33,606 nt of DNA. It comes from an uncultured Muribaculaceae bacterium. GTDB taxonomy: Bacteria; Bacteroidota; Bacteroidia; Bacteroidales; Muribaculaceae. This document shows positions 7,625 to 16,304 of this stretch, piece by piece. Each line of letters opens with the position of its first letter. Positions within the stretch are counted from its first letter, which is position 1. The notes beneath the pieces are model-generated. The model was not told the origin of the DNA and did no database searches. It saw nothing but the letters and a program-made list of their open reading frames with translations. Location: positions 1 through 33,606 of the forward strand of contig CAKTFH010000025.1 of the NCBI GenBank assembly GCA_934555895.1. Reading direction: 5' to 3'. The position numbers were made by a program, and so were the translations under genes.

Positions 7625-8869
7625 TCAGCTGAGTGAAAGTAATAAACGTATGTCGGTGTGGCGCACTCCGGCGATGTCGGCCACTTCCCTGTTCACAGCT
7701 TTACCCATGAAGGTCAGTGTGGCCTCCTGCAGGCCCGGGGTGAGCGGGAGCATAGCGCCCGCGCTCTCGCCTGCGCCTATGTTGCTTAACAGGGTGATGA
7801 ATGTGTCACTCAGAGCCATGGCTGTAGTGCGTGGCACTGCGCTTCCGGAATTGACGAAACACGGGCGACGGAGCGGCGACAGCACCTGCTGCGAGGCATC
7901 GTGGCCGTCTATATGTCGGTTTATAAGCGAGTAGGCTGTAGTGCGCACCGACTCATCATAGCCAAACTGACCTAAGTCGACCGGCACCAGTCCCGGGAAA
8001 GCCGTGGCCGGACGCTCCGAAAGGTCGAAAATCAGAGCTTTGGCCTTGAGGATGCCGTCGGCATTCCCTTCGAGCGGCAACGGCCCTCCCTGCCCAGTAA
8101 GCACCAGTATATCAGCTGCCCGAAGGGCGTTTTCAAGCGCATGCGGATGAATCGACGAGCCAATCACTCCCCCGCCCAACTGTCGAAGGGCGGTGCGAAG
8201 TCGATACACATCGTCATCGAAAAGCCTTACGGTTGCGCCGAGGCCGAGGGCCGAACGAGCCGCGGCACAGGCCGCCAGACATGAACCTATGATGGTGACC
8301 TCACAGGGAATCACACCGGCTATGCCTCCGAGCAATATCCCCTTGCCGTTCACTGGGTCGGCAAGCATGGCTGCCGCAAGAGTTAGAGCCGAACGGCCGT
8401 TGAGCTCGGCGAGGATATCGCCGAAAGGACGGTTCCCGTGGTCATCGCGTATCAGATCGATTGCGATATTGATTACACGGCGGTGCAACAACTCGGCCAC
8501 CACCTCCGAAGCATTGCAACGCTGAAAATTGGCCAGGCTCAACAGCAAAGCTCCGCGCCGGAGCATGCGTATGTCGGCCACATCAAGCGGAGCCAGATGA
8601 ATCACAATGTCGGCCTGAAGAGTATCGCGGCGCGGCACAATGCGTGCTCCGGCCCTTACATACGCCTCGTCGTGATAATGGATCGAGACGGCAGCTCCGG
8701 GCTCCATAAGCACAGTGAATCCACGGCGAGTGATGGCGGCCACAGCCTCGGGCGTGAGGGGGAAACGTTTCTCTGCTGCGTTCATACAACGCGGTAGTCC
8801 TATTGCGGCACATCGGTGAGCCGTGGCGGTTTCCACGGGAGATTCAAGCGGTGTAGGTGAAAAATTCAT
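7625..8869 (-). CDS. Alanine dehydrogenase-like protein with altered motifs
   Basis: A 414-residue member of the alanine dehydrogenase / NAD(P) transhydrogenase alpha family. The N-terminal AlaDh_PNT domain is recognisable (EKRFPLTPEAVAAI, VLMEPGAAVSIHYHDEAYVRAGA), as is the C-terminal Rossmann domain (GKGILLGGIAGVIPCEVTIIG, then LGLGATVRLFDDDVYRLR). Several key positions look changed. The usual Gly-rich GAGxxG loop reads GSCLAAC, the Lys of the VLKVxxP motif is replaced (VIHLAPL), and no LHL-type His is seen in the LLSLANFQ segment. It may therefore not carry out NAD-dependent alanine deamination; it could be a paralogue with a new role. It is co-directional with aroK (9-base gap) and rnhA (13-base gap). 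The start is supported by this tight spacing. Confidence 0.75.
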   Translation of the reverse strand: MNFSPTPLESPVETATAHRCAAIGLPRCMNAAEKRFPLTPEAVAAITRRGFTVLMEPGAAVSIHYHDEAYVRAGARIVPRRDTLQADIVIHLAPLDVADIRMLRRGALLLSLANFQRCNASEVVAELLHRRVINIAIDLIRDDHGNRPFGDILAELNGRSALTLAAAMLADPVNGKGILLGGIAGVIPCEVTIIGSCLAACAAARSALGLGATVRLFDDDVYRLRTALRQLGGGVIGSSIHPHALENALRAADILVLTGQGGPLPLEGNADGILKAKALIFDLSERPATAFPGLVPVDLGQFGYDESVRTTAYSLINRHIDGHDASQQVLSPLRRPCFVNSGSAVPRTTAMALSDTFITLLSNIGAGESAGAMLPLTPGLQEATLTFMGKAVNREVADIAGVRHTDIRLLLSLS

Positions 8870-8878
8870 GTCAGTGTA

Positions 8879-9478
8879 TCAATGATTTGGCTTACATACA
8901 TCCGGCAGGCCGGAAAAATCTTCAGAAAGGAGAAGGGAATCGAAGCGCTCCACGGAGCGTGCAATCTGCACCTCGTCCTCAAGCTCGTCGGAGGGGAAAA
9001 TGAGATGCGCCATGCCATACCACCGCGAGCGCACGGCAAGCCGTTCGGCGATAAATTCCGACACCTGCGCGGGGGTAAGTCCATGTAGCAAAGGCCGTTT
9101 CGACTGTGCCTCGAGCAAACGGCGAAGGAGCACGGGATGGGATGCCTCCAGACACACCACCGTTCCCCTCGACAGCATCCACTCCATATTGCCGCTGTGG
9201 CAGGGGGTGCCACCTCCGCAGCCTACAATCACATCGCCCCCGGAGACTGCCATGCGGAGTGTCTCGCTCTCCATACGGCGAAAAGCCTGCTCACCGCGAG
9301 TGGCGAAAATCTCGGGAATCGACATTCCGGCACGGCTCTCAACAAGATTGTCGAGGTCGACATAACGCACTCCCCGCGGCAACGATTTCAACGTACCACA
9401 GGCTGCGGCACGGCCCAGGGCCTCGCCGAGGGTCGACTTGCCGGTGCCCATGAACCCGATGAGGAAAATCGGTGTCAA
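8879..9478 (-). CDS. aroK: Shikimate kinase
   Basis: A 199-residue cytosolic P-loop kinase that phosphorylates shikimate at the 3-hydroxyl with ATP (EC 2.7.1.71), the fifth step to chorismate and aromatic amino acids. The Walker A motif GFMGTGKS is at residues 8-15. The shikimate-binding Asp is in VDLDNLVE, the Arg in FRRMESETLR, and the Gly-rich loop is VIVGCGGGTP. At 199 residues it is slightly longer than the usual 170-175; the extra length is partly an insert after the first helix (AAACGTLKSLPRG). It is 27 bases after mscL and 9 bases before the ald-like gene, in one likely operon. Confidence 0.93.
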   Translation of the reverse strand: MTPIFLIGFMGTGKSTLGEALGRAAACGTLKSLPRGVRYVDLDNLVESRAGMSIPEIFATRGEQAFRRMESETLRMAVSGGDVIVGCGGGTPCHSGNMEWMLSRGTVVCLEASHPVLLRRLLEAQSKRPLLHGLTPAQVSEFIAERLAVRSRWYGMAHLIFPSDELEDEVQIARSVERFDSLLLSEDFSGLPDVCKPNH

Positions 9479-9505
9479 ACTACAGACGGCAGAAAATATG
9501 AACTG

Positions 9506-9955
9506 TTATTTCTTTGAATCGGACTGCTGCTTGAGGAGGTCACGTATTTCGGTGAGAAGCACTTCCTCTTTCGAAGGCTCTGCAGGAGCGGCGGGAGCCG
9601 GTTCCTCAGCAGCCTTCTCAGCACGCTTGCGCACATTGTTGATGAATTTAATCATCACAAAGATACAGAACGCCACAATCAGAAAATCGACCACGGTCTG
9701 CACCCATGAGCCCCAGTTCATCGACACTTCAGGCTTGATAACCTCCTGACCGTCGACTACGGCTTTCTGAATCACCCATTTGAAATCGGTAAAATTCATG
9801 CCGCCGGTAGCCACACCTACCAAGGGCATAATTATGTCGTCAACGAGCGAGCTCACAATTTTGCCGAAAGCGGCACCGATAACAACACCAACGGCCATGT
9901 CAATCACATTGCCACGCATGGCGAATTCCTTGAATTCCTTGAAAAATTTTTTCAT
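9506..9955 (-). CDS. mscL: Large-conductance mechanosensitive channel MscL
   Basis: A 149-residue inner-membrane channel that opens under membrane tension to release solutes on hypo-osmotic shock. The start is set at the ATG at 9955, giving [20 protein letters not shown], the classic MscL beginning. The open frame runs 45 codons further upstream but those residues do not fit the family. TM1 is about residues 15-45 ([20 protein letters not shown]), followed by the periplasmic loop (GGMNFTDF...). TM2 is about 75-100 ([20 protein letters not shown]), and the C-terminal helix ([11 protein letters not shown]) lies after an Ala/Pro/Glu-rich linker. It is the first gene of the leftward mscL-aroK-ald-rnhA run. 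Confidence 0.95.
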   Translation of the reverse strand: MKKFFKEFKEFAMRGNVIDMAVGVVIGAAFGKIVSSLVDDIIMPLVGVATGGMNFTDFKWVIQKAVVDGQEVIKPEVSMNWGSWVQTVVDFLIVAFCIFVMIKFINNVRKRAEKAAEEPAPAAPAEPSKEEVLLTEIRDLLKQQSDSKK

Positions 9956-10008
9956 ATGCAAAGGTTTGAGTATACCACATTCACACGCCGGAAGAGCGGG
10001 GGTGTGTA

Positions 10009-10016
10009 CAAAGATA
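10009..10016 (-). promoter_or_regulatory. mscL: -7-like box for the mscL operon
   Basis: The minus strand reads TATCTTTG, an exact TAnnTTTG match, about 55 bases before the chosen mscL start. The upstream element is not clear. Its position inside the longer open frame also supports the shorter mscL start. Confidence 0.45.
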
Positions 10017-10100
10017 CGAATAAACAAGCGAAAAAGTTGAAAACAACCGTCAAAAAGACTTTTTTTCGGGCCGAAGATGCTCAGATTCAAATTTTGTTAT

Positions 10101-10108
10101 TATATTTG
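10101..10108 (+). promoter_or_regulatory. -7-like box for the DUF349 gene
   Basis: TATATTTG on the plus strand matches TAnnTTTG, 90 bases before the DUF349 start. No good TTTG lies 19-21 bases upstream. Confidence 0.4.
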
Positions 10109-10197
10109 AGGCGATTTAGTGAAAGCCCCACGCAGAAGCCTGAACAAAAGCTTCCGTGCGGGCATGTGCCCCATATACTCTAACAACAAATTTTTCA

Positions 10198-12075
10198 ATG
10201 GAAACGCGTGAAGAGGCTTTGGATGCTGCCAAGCAGCCCGAAAGCCAAGAACTTAATCCTGTTGCCGCCCCGGAGCTTCCTGCTGCCGAGGCTCTTCCCG
10301 AAATAACAGAGCCCTCCGAGAGCCCTGAACATACTGAAAGCACCGAGACCCCCGGGCTAACCGAAGCACAACCCGAGCCGGCCTCAAAAGAAGAGGTGCT
10401 CGAGATTCTCGCACGACTGGCTGCCGAAGAGACAGCCGAAATATCCCGTGAGGAAATAGCACGGCTCAAGCAGCAGTTCTACGCGTTCCGCAAAGCGGAG
10501 CTCGATCAAGAACTCGCCGACTTCCTGGCCGAAGGCAAGGAAGCCGCAGCTTTCATGCCCGCCCTAGATGAAGCCGAGGAGCGCTTCAAAGAGCTCATGA
10601 ATGCCGTGAAAGACCGCAAGGCAGCCATCACCGCTGCCCTTGAGGAGGAGCGTAAGCACAATTTCGAGCGCAAACAGGCTCTCATCGGCGAGCTTCAACA
10701 GCTTGCCGCCGATACCGACAATGTGAACCGCGCATTCCCGCGTGTGAAAGAGATACAGGCCGAGTTCAAGCTCATCGGCGAAGTGCCTGCCACAGAAGCC
10801 ACCGACCAGTGGAAACTGTATCAGGCCGCCGTGGAGCAGTTCTACGACCAGCTTAAGGTCAACAAAGACCTCCGCGACTACGACTTCAAGAAAAACCTCG
10901 AGCTCAAGACCCTTCTGACTGAAGAGGCTGAGAAACTCGCCGCCGAAGAAGACATAATACTCGCATTCAAACGCCTGCAGAACCTCCACGACGAGTGGCG
11001 CCAGACAGGCCCTGTGGCAAAAGAGGTACGTGAGGAAATATGGAATCGTTTCAAGGATGCTTCGGCCGTAATCAATAAGAAATATCAGGCCTTCTTCGAA
11101 GAGCGCAAAGCAAAGGAAACCGCCAACGAGGCGGCCAAGACAGCCATATGCGAGCGAGTAGAAGCCCTCGACTTCTCAACTCTCAAAAACTTCAACGCCT
11201 GGGAGGAGATGACCAAACAGATTCTTGCCGCACAGCAGGAATGGAAGACCATCGGACCGGCTCCACGCAAGACCAACAACTCGATTTTCGCCCGCTTCCG
11301 CGCCGTATGCGATAAATTCTTTACAGCCAAGGCTGAATACTACCGCTCGGTAAAAGACGAACTTGCTGAAAACCTCGCCAAGAAGATCGCGCTCTGCGAG
11401 CGCGCCGAGGCACTGCAGGAGAGCACAGACTGGCGCAAGACCGCCGACGAACTCGTGGCCCTGCAGAAAGAGTGGAAAACCATAGGGACCGTGGCCAAAA
11501 AGCACTCCGACAATGTTTGGCATCGCTTTCAGAAAGCCTGCGACAGTTTCTTTGAGCGCCGCAAGGCCAACCTCAGCGAAAGCCGCTCGGAGGAGCAGGC
11601 CAATCTCAAGGCCAAACGCGACATCATAGCAGAACTTAAGGCGATACCCGCCGACGCTCCCCGCTCGGAAGCAATGCCCAAAGTGCGCGAGCTGCAGGCC
11701 CGCTGGCAGGAAATCGGCCATGTGCCTTTCCGCGAGAAAAACAAGCTCTACGACGAATACCGCAGCCTCTGCGACGCATTCTACGCACGCAGCCGCGAGG
11801 CACGTGGCGGAATGAGCCGCTTCGAGGATGTGATAAAGGAGATGGGATCCGACGAAAACAAGCTCTACCGCGAGCGTGAGCGCATACTCCGCGCCCTCGA
11901 AATAAAGCGCGGCGAGCTTAAGACTTACGAGAACAATCTCGGTTTCCTCACATCAAAGAGCAAATCGGGCGAATCGATGGTACGCGAGATGGAGCGCCGC
12001 ATCCAGCGCATTAAAGACGACCTCGCCTCCATCGAGGAGAAGGTGAAGCTCATCGACGAGAAGATGAAGCAGTAA
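10198..12075 (+). CDS. DUF349 repeat protein
   Basis: A 625-residue, highly charged, mostly helical protein with no signal peptide, so cytoplasmic. After an acidic, Pro/Glu-rich N-terminal 70 residues, five DUF349-type repeats can be aligned. Their signatures are FKLIGEVP, WRQTGPVA, WKTIGPAP, WKTIGTVA and WQEIGHVP, each followed about 20 residues later by an F/Y-rich helix (such as FYDQLK or FFERRK). The C-terminal 70 residues form a coiled coil (LKTYENNLGFL to the end). The function of DUF349 proteins is poorly known. The start at 10198 is chosen because it follows an A/T-rich leader and gives METREEALDA; a 14-codon upstream extension is possible. It stands alone between two leftward units. 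Confidence 0.85.
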   Translation: METREEALDAAKQPESQELNPVAAPELPAAEALPEITEPSESPEHTESTETPGLTEAQPEPASKEEVLEILARLAAEETAEISREEIARLKQQFYAFRKAELDQELADFLAEGKEAAAFMPALDEAEERFKELMNAVKDRKAAITAALEEERKHNFERKQALIGELQQLAADTDNVNRAFPRVKEIQAEFKLIGEVPATEATDQWKLYQAAVEQFYDQLKVNKDLRDYDFKKNLELKTLLTEEAEKLAAEEDIILAFKRLQNLHDEWRQTGPVAKEVREEIWNRFKDASAVINKKYQAFFEERKAKETANEAAKTAICERVEALDFSTLKNFNAWEEMTKQILAAQQEWKTIGPAPRKTNNSIFARFRAVCDKFFTAKAEYYRSVKDELAENLAKKIALCERAEALQESTDWRKTADELVALQKEWKTIGTVAKKHSDNVWHRFQKACDSFFERRKANLSESRSEEQANLKAKRDIIAELKAIPADAPRSEAMPKVRELQARWQEIGHVPFREKNKLYDEYRSLCDAFYARSREARGGMSRFEDVIKEMGSDENKLYRERERILRALEIKRGELKTYENNLGFLTSKSKSGESMVREMERRIQRIKDDLASIEEKVKLIDEKMKQ

Positions 12076-12112
12076 TCTTCCGCAAAGCTTATAATATCAA
12101 ATAGATACAGCA

Positions 12113-12141
12113 ATGGGCCGACCCAGATTGAGTCGGCCCAT
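12113..12141. terminator. Shared hairpin between converging genes
   Basis: A perfect 10-pair stem, ATGGGCCGAC / GTCGGCCCAT, with a 9-base loop. It lies between the DUF349 gene and the leftward secreted protein that end facing each other. No T-run follows on either side, so efficiency is uncertain. Confidence 0.6.
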
Positions 12142-12184
12142 CGTCATATCCGCATCCGCGGAGAGAAGGATTACATCCTTGATG

Positions 12185-13537
12185 TTACTTTACGGAAATC
12201 TTGTGGCCGGAAGTGATGTAGAGACCTGCGGGAAGCGAGCGGAGAGCCTCGGGAGTTGCGGCGGGAGCCACCATCACACCCTGAAGGTTGTAGACAGGAG
12301 CCACTTCATCTTTAGCAGAGGCTGCGACCGAGCCGACACCGGTGGCATCGAGATAAGAGCCGTAGACAGTGCGCGAGTCGGGCACATATTCCTCAAGGTC
12401 AACATCGTAGAAACTATATACCACCTCCTGCGGATTGCCGTTCTCATCATAAGTGTATTCTACCTGCGAGGCATCCATGAGCATCGGTTCCTCGTCGGCG
12501 TATGCCTCATACATATCCTCGGCCACTATATTGCCGTGCTCGTCGAGAGTGGTCGTATGTATCATCTGATATGTAGGCTCTTCGGTGGGGTTGCCCTCCT
12601 CGTCGAAATATTCCGATACGGTAACGCGCGTGCTGCCGTTGGCATCGATGGTCTCCCTTTTCTCAGAACGTCCTATCTGGGTTATGTCGGCAAAGGTCTC
12701 CGATAGTGTATAGTCACCGGGATTGGTCTCGTCATATTCCACAACGATGTGGCCGTCAGGTTCGCCATCATAATATACCTCACACGAAAGCAGGCGGTTT
12801 TCGCCCTCGACAAGCTCCGTAGGTGAAGAAACGGTTATCTGGCCGTCAGTGAAGGCCCAGGTCATGTTGCGGTAAGAAGTGCTGTTGTAAAGTTCCCATT
12901 CGGGAGTGCTTTCCCCGAAAGTATTGGTAAAATATTCAAATGCCACAGGTTTGCCGCTCTCGGCGTCGTAGGTCCACACCGATTTGTATGCCGGCACCAT
13001 GGCTCCGCCGAACGGAAGCGACTTCACAATTTCGGTGATGTTGCCCTTTTCATCGCGGGTGATGGCGTTGGTTTCGTTAAAATAGTTTTCCTCCCATTCG
13101 GCACCGTTCCACGAATAGCCCTTGCGTTCAGTGTAATAAGATGTGAGCACAGGATCGTAGACATATGTGCGGCGTGCCTCGGGCATCCACTCGTCGTCCT
13201 CCATAACAGTAGTTTCGGTGAATATCACCTGATTGTTGTCGTCGTAGGTGGAAACCACACGGGTGATGGTGTAACCGTCGTCTGTCTCGGCGCATATCAC
13301 GTTTCCGCGGTTGTCGTACTGAAAGGTAGTGAACATCGGTTCCATCCAGTCGCCCTCTTCGGCATCATACATGTAGTCGGTTGTGCTTTCGGGGCGCCAT
13401 ACGGGTGTCTTAGACTCGGCACGGGTTATCGAATGACGGGGAGCTGAAGATTTGAGAGATTTGAAATGTGACGCAGGCTTTGCAGCCGCCCCTGCGCAAA
13501 CAAGAGTGCACAGTGTGAAAATGTAAACTTGTTTCAT
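12185..13537 (-). CDS. Secreted YD-like repeat protein with C-terminal sorting tail
   Basis: A 450-residue exported protein with a signal peptide (cut near AGAAA, residue 19). From about residue 50 to 390 it is made of short beta-hairpin-like units of the form Y-D-x-x-G-N-(x)-x-E/V, such as YDNRGNVICAETDDG, YDDNNQVIFTET, RDEKGNITEIV, LDEHGNIVAEDM and YDENGNPQEVVYSF. These resemble wall-associated YD/RHS-like strands but have no toxin domain. The last 45 residues carry the shared sorting tail (VYNLQGVMV...LPAGLYITSGHKISVK). Function is unknown; a surface-attached or released protein is inferred. A well-matched promoter lies 60 bases upstream, so it is a single-gene unit. Confidence 0.75.
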   Translation of the reverse strand: MKQVYIFTLCTLVCAGAAAKPASHFKSLKSSAPRHSITRAESKTPVWRPESTTDYMYDAEEGDWMEPMFTTFQYDNRGNVICAETDDGYTITRVVSTYDDNNQVIFTETTVMEDDEWMPEARRTYVYDPVLTSYYTERKGYSWNGAEWEENYFNETNAITRDEKGNITEIVKSLPFGGAMVPAYKSVWTYDAESGKPVAFEYFTNTFGESTPEWELYNSTSYRNMTWAFTDGQITVSSPTELVEGENRLLSCEVYYDGEPDGHIVVEYDETNPGDYTLSETFADITQIGRSEKRETIDANGSTRVTVSEYFDEEGNPTEEPTYQMIHTTTLDEHGNIVAEDMYEAYADEEPMLMDASQVEYTYDENGNPQEVVYSFYDVDLEEYVPDSRTVYGSYLDATGVGSVAASAKDEVAPVYNLQGVMVAPAATPEALRSLPAGLYITSGHKISVK

Positions 13538-13597
13538 AAATCTGTTGGTTTTGTTTAAACGGTTCCTCGCGGAAGCCGGGGTTGGTCAATGAGCCAG

Positions 13598-13630
13598 CAA
13601 ATTTACGATTAAAACACGCATATTTCCAAA
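13598..13630 (-). promoter_or_regulatory. Promoter of the YD-like repeat gene
   Basis: On the minus strand, TTTG, then 21 bases, then TAAATTTG. Both elements match the Bacteroidetes consensus exactly. The leader would be about 55 bases. Confidence 0.65.
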
Positions 13631-13688
13631 AATATCGCCACATTCTCTCCCAAAATGTCAGAGCGGCCGTAATCAGGGCGCCATATTG

Positions 13689-14198
13689 TCAGAATATCAT
13701 ACGGAGCACTACCACTATGACAAGGGCGTATGTGCCGGCCACCACATCGTCGAGCATTACTCCCCATCCGTTGGGCACACGCTCCATGCGGCGGCACAGG
13801 GGCGTTTTCACGATGTCGATGATGCGGAAAAGTCCGAAACCGACAAAGCCCCAGAGAGCTGTCTGCCAGGCACTGCCGGGAACCGCCGCAACAAGAAGCG
13901 GAATCCAGGTGCCCACAAACTCATCTATCACCACCGTACGCGGGTCCTCTCCCCAATAACGCTCCATGATGCGCGATGTCCAGGCCCCCACTACAGTGGT
14001 AACCACCACCAGAGCCAGCGTCACCCAGAAAAGTGCGGTGACGCTCATGCAGAAATAGAGTCCATACCATATCAGCAACGCCAGAAAAGCGCCGGCGGTG
14101 CCCGGAGCCCCCGGAATGAAACCGGTACCGAGACCGGTGGAAAGAATCACATGAAACCACGGCGCCTCCCCAAGAGGATGATTGTTGTTGCTGCTCAT
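13689..14198 (-). CDS. pgpA: Phosphatidylglycerophosphatase A
   Basis: A 169-residue inner-membrane phosphatase that removes phosphate from phosphatidylglycerophosphate to give phosphatidylglycerol (EC 3.1.3.27). Family landmarks are the N-terminal GLGTGFIPGAPGTAGAFLAL segment, the acidic VIDEFVGTW motif, and FRIIDIVKTPLCRRMERVPNGWGVMLDDVVAG near the C-terminus, which holds further conserved acidic residues. Hydrophobic segments lie at about 30-50, 60-80, 105-125 and 150-169. It starts 39 bases after the stop of the toroid protein upstream and may be the last gene of that leftward unit. Confidence 0.93.
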   Translation of the reverse strand: MSSNNNHPLGEAPWFHVILSTGLGTGFIPGAPGTAGAFLALLIWYGLYFCMSVTALFWVTLALVVVTTVVGAWTSRIMERYWGEDPRTVVIDEFVGTWIPLLVAAVPGSAWQTALWGFVGFGLFRIIDIVKTPLCRRMERVPNGWGVMLDDVVAGTYALVIVVVLRMIF

Positions 14199-14237
14199 AA
14201 TGGTATGTATGTCTGTTTCTGTTTATAGTCGGATGGT

Positions 14238-16253
14238 TCAGAGGCGGCACAGCATTTCCGCGCCGTTGGGGATACGGCGGTCGGCCACCACTCGGCCTCC
14301 GTCGGTGACACGCACATGCACCTTTCCGTTGCCGTGGCGGGTCACCTCCACATCGAAATCGCCGCCAAAAGCCCTCACATGACGCAGATTCATCTTGTCC
14401 CAGCCGTCGGGCAGCTGCGGGCGCAATGCAAAGCTCGAGAAGCCGCGTGGACGGATACCGAAAAGACCTTCGGTGTAGATGCGGGCATAGAGGGCGCTCT
14501 CGGCCGAGAGATGGCGCTGATTGCCTTCGGGCCATGCCTCCACAGCGTAGGGTACATGGTCGCCGAGGAGGCGCTTATTGGAATATTTCTTCAGGAAATC
14601 AGTGGTGAGACCACGCTCACCCACGGCATATGCACCGCGCAGAGCGTAAAGTGTGGAGCGGTCCCAGAAGGTTTCTGTGCCGGCCTGAGTGAGCATACCG
14701 TTCTCGGTCCAGAGTCTCGGCGAGAAAAGCGCGTCGATGGTGCCGCGGGCACGGTCGGCGATACCCACCGTGAGAGGGATGCAAATCCATGAGCGGAGCA
14801 CATCGTTGCCGTCGTAATAGCGGTAGGTGTCGAATCCCTCCACATTGGCCTCAAAATAACCGGCGATTGATTTTTTAAGTTCGGATGCCTGACGCAGATA
14901 GTTTGCCCCCACCTTCTTACCCTCGCCGAGTTCGCCGGCAAGAGCCGCGGCCGAGATGAGAGCGTCGTAGTAGAGCGAAGATGTGCATAGGTTGGCCTCC
15001 CCTGCGGGGAATCGGCCTTCAAGCTCGTCGTGATCTGATTTCACCACTCCGCTTTCATTGAGATTGCGGCGGCAATATTCGAGGCACCATGTGATGAGCG
15101 GCCAGAGTTCGCGTGCCTCTTTTTTGTCGGCACGCGCCAGAGCATAGCGGGAGGCGCCGTAAGCTATCATGGCGGCATCACCGCGGTCACCTGCCCCATT
15201 CCAGTAACTGTCGCCCTCGGCGATGATGGAGCTGGGGATGGGACGGTATTCATCGTTCATATATCCGGCAAACAGCCTGAACGAGTTGAGCGCCGACTGA
15301 TTCGCGTAATCATATCCGACATAAGGAAAGAACGGATTGGCATATTCGGCCTGATCGTTGGCCCAGATAGCAGCATAATAACTCTCGCCGCCGGGACCGT
15401 GCATCGGGCCGCCCTTGGTCTGGTAGATACTCTCGCAGGCACGCACTTTGGAGAAGTCGAACATGGTGTTCAGCACCGGGTCGGGGGTCTCGAGCACCAG
15501 ATTGGAGCCAAGCTGCGACACCAGTGCGCGGCGGTGTGCGAGTTCCGCATCGACATCGGCCACCTCAACCGGCGCCATATCCTTAGCGGAACCTGTGGTT
15601 ACGGCGCAGAAACGCACTTTCTCGCCGGGAGCCAGGGTATGGTTGCCGCCGCCGGCCGTTTCGGTCGAGATAAGGTAGCTGCCGCCTACACCTTTGGCGG
15701 GGTCGGTGTAGAAATCGCTTTTCTTATCGGGGAGCTCCAGGTTCACCGGCTTGTCGCCGGCGTTGGAAAGCTCATAAATCTCTATCAGCGACGGGGCCTC
15801 GGTCGACGGGAATATGATGTGGGTCGCATGCATCGAGGCTCCCTTCCCGCCCTCTATGGTGCTGTTTACGGTGAGTGTACCGTCAAGTGTGAAACTACTT
15901 ACCCGCTCTTTCACCGGTTTGCCGTTGATTTTCATGTCGGCAAGAGGGTCTGAAGAGAAACGGCGCATGAGGCTGGCATGCGTGTCGTTCGGGACAGTGC
16001 GGAGCATCGGCCATACAAGGCTGCGCTCAAGTTGCAGCCGCCCCTCGGAATCCACGCCATAGCGCAACACTGTGGACAGGCGTTTACCCGACATCTCCAC
16101 ATGGTCAGCATGTGCCTCGGAAGGTGTCACCTCCCATGTGATGCTGTGCCCACCTTTATCTATGTTCCAAAACTGTCTGTCATCTGCCGACGCCACGGTG
16201 GCAGATGCCGCGGCCATGACAACGACCGCAAATGCCATGATACTGTGTTTCAT
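14238..16253 (-). CDS. Secreted six-hairpin glycosidase-like protein
   Basis: A 671-residue exported protein with a signal peptide (cut near ASA-D, residue 24). Residues 25 to about 250 look like a beta-sandwich. About 265-600 has the alternating helix/loop pattern of (alpha/alpha)6 toroid glycosidases, such as GPGGESYYAAIWANDQAEYA, GDSYWNGAGDRGDAAMIAYG, LITWCLEYCRRNL and TETFWDRSTLYALRGAY. The last 70 residues resemble the small beta domain that closes GH65/GH78-type enzymes (GIRPRGFSSFALRPQLPDGW). The Asp/Glu residues in the loops are candidate catalytic residues, but I cannot name the CAZy family or substrate. It lies 51 bases downstream of the EEP-family gene and upstream of pgpA. Confidence 0.72.
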   Translation of the reverse strand: MKHSIMAFAVVVMAAASATVASADDRQFWNIDKGGHSITWEVTPSEAHADHVEMSGKRLSTVLRYGVDSEGRLQLERSLVWPMLRTVPNDTHASLMRRFSSDPLADMKINGKPVKERVSSFTLDGTLTVNSTIEGGKGASMHATHIIFPSTEAPSLIEIYELSNAGDKPVNLELPDKKSDFYTDPAKGVGGSYLISTETAGGGNHTLAPGEKVRFCAVTTGSAKDMAPVEVADVDAELAHRRALVSQLGSNLVLETPDPVLNTMFDFSKVRACESIYQTKGGPMHGPGGESYYAAIWANDQAEYANPFFPYVGYDYANQSALNSFRLFAGYMNDEYRPIPSSIIAEGDSYWNGAGDRGDAAMIAYGASRYALARADKKEARELWPLITWCLEYCRRNLNESGVVKSDHDELEGRFPAGEANLCTSSLYYDALISAAALAGELGEGKKVGANYLRQASELKKSIAGYFEANVEGFDTYRYYDGNDVLRSWICIPLTVGIADRARGTIDALFSPRLWTENGMLTQAGTETFWDRSTLYALRGAYAVGERGLTTDFLKKYSNKRLLGDHVPYAVEAWPEGNQRHLSAESALYARIYTEGLFGIRPRGFSSFALRPQLPDGWDKMNLRHVRAFGGDFDVEVTRHGNGKVHVRVTDGGRVVADRRIPNGAEMLCRL

Positions 16254-16304
16254 TTTATGAATGGAATGAATGTGACGGAATGATGTGGCTCTTGGAGTAT
16301 CGGA

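Noticed and set aside
7625..8869. Calling the alanine dehydrogenase-like gene a pseudogene
   Set aside because: The frame is full length and tightly spaced within an operon, so altered motifs point to a changed function rather than decay.
9956..10090. Longer mscL start adding 45 residues
   Set aside because: The added residues do not fit MscL, and the -7 box of the operon lies inside that stretch.
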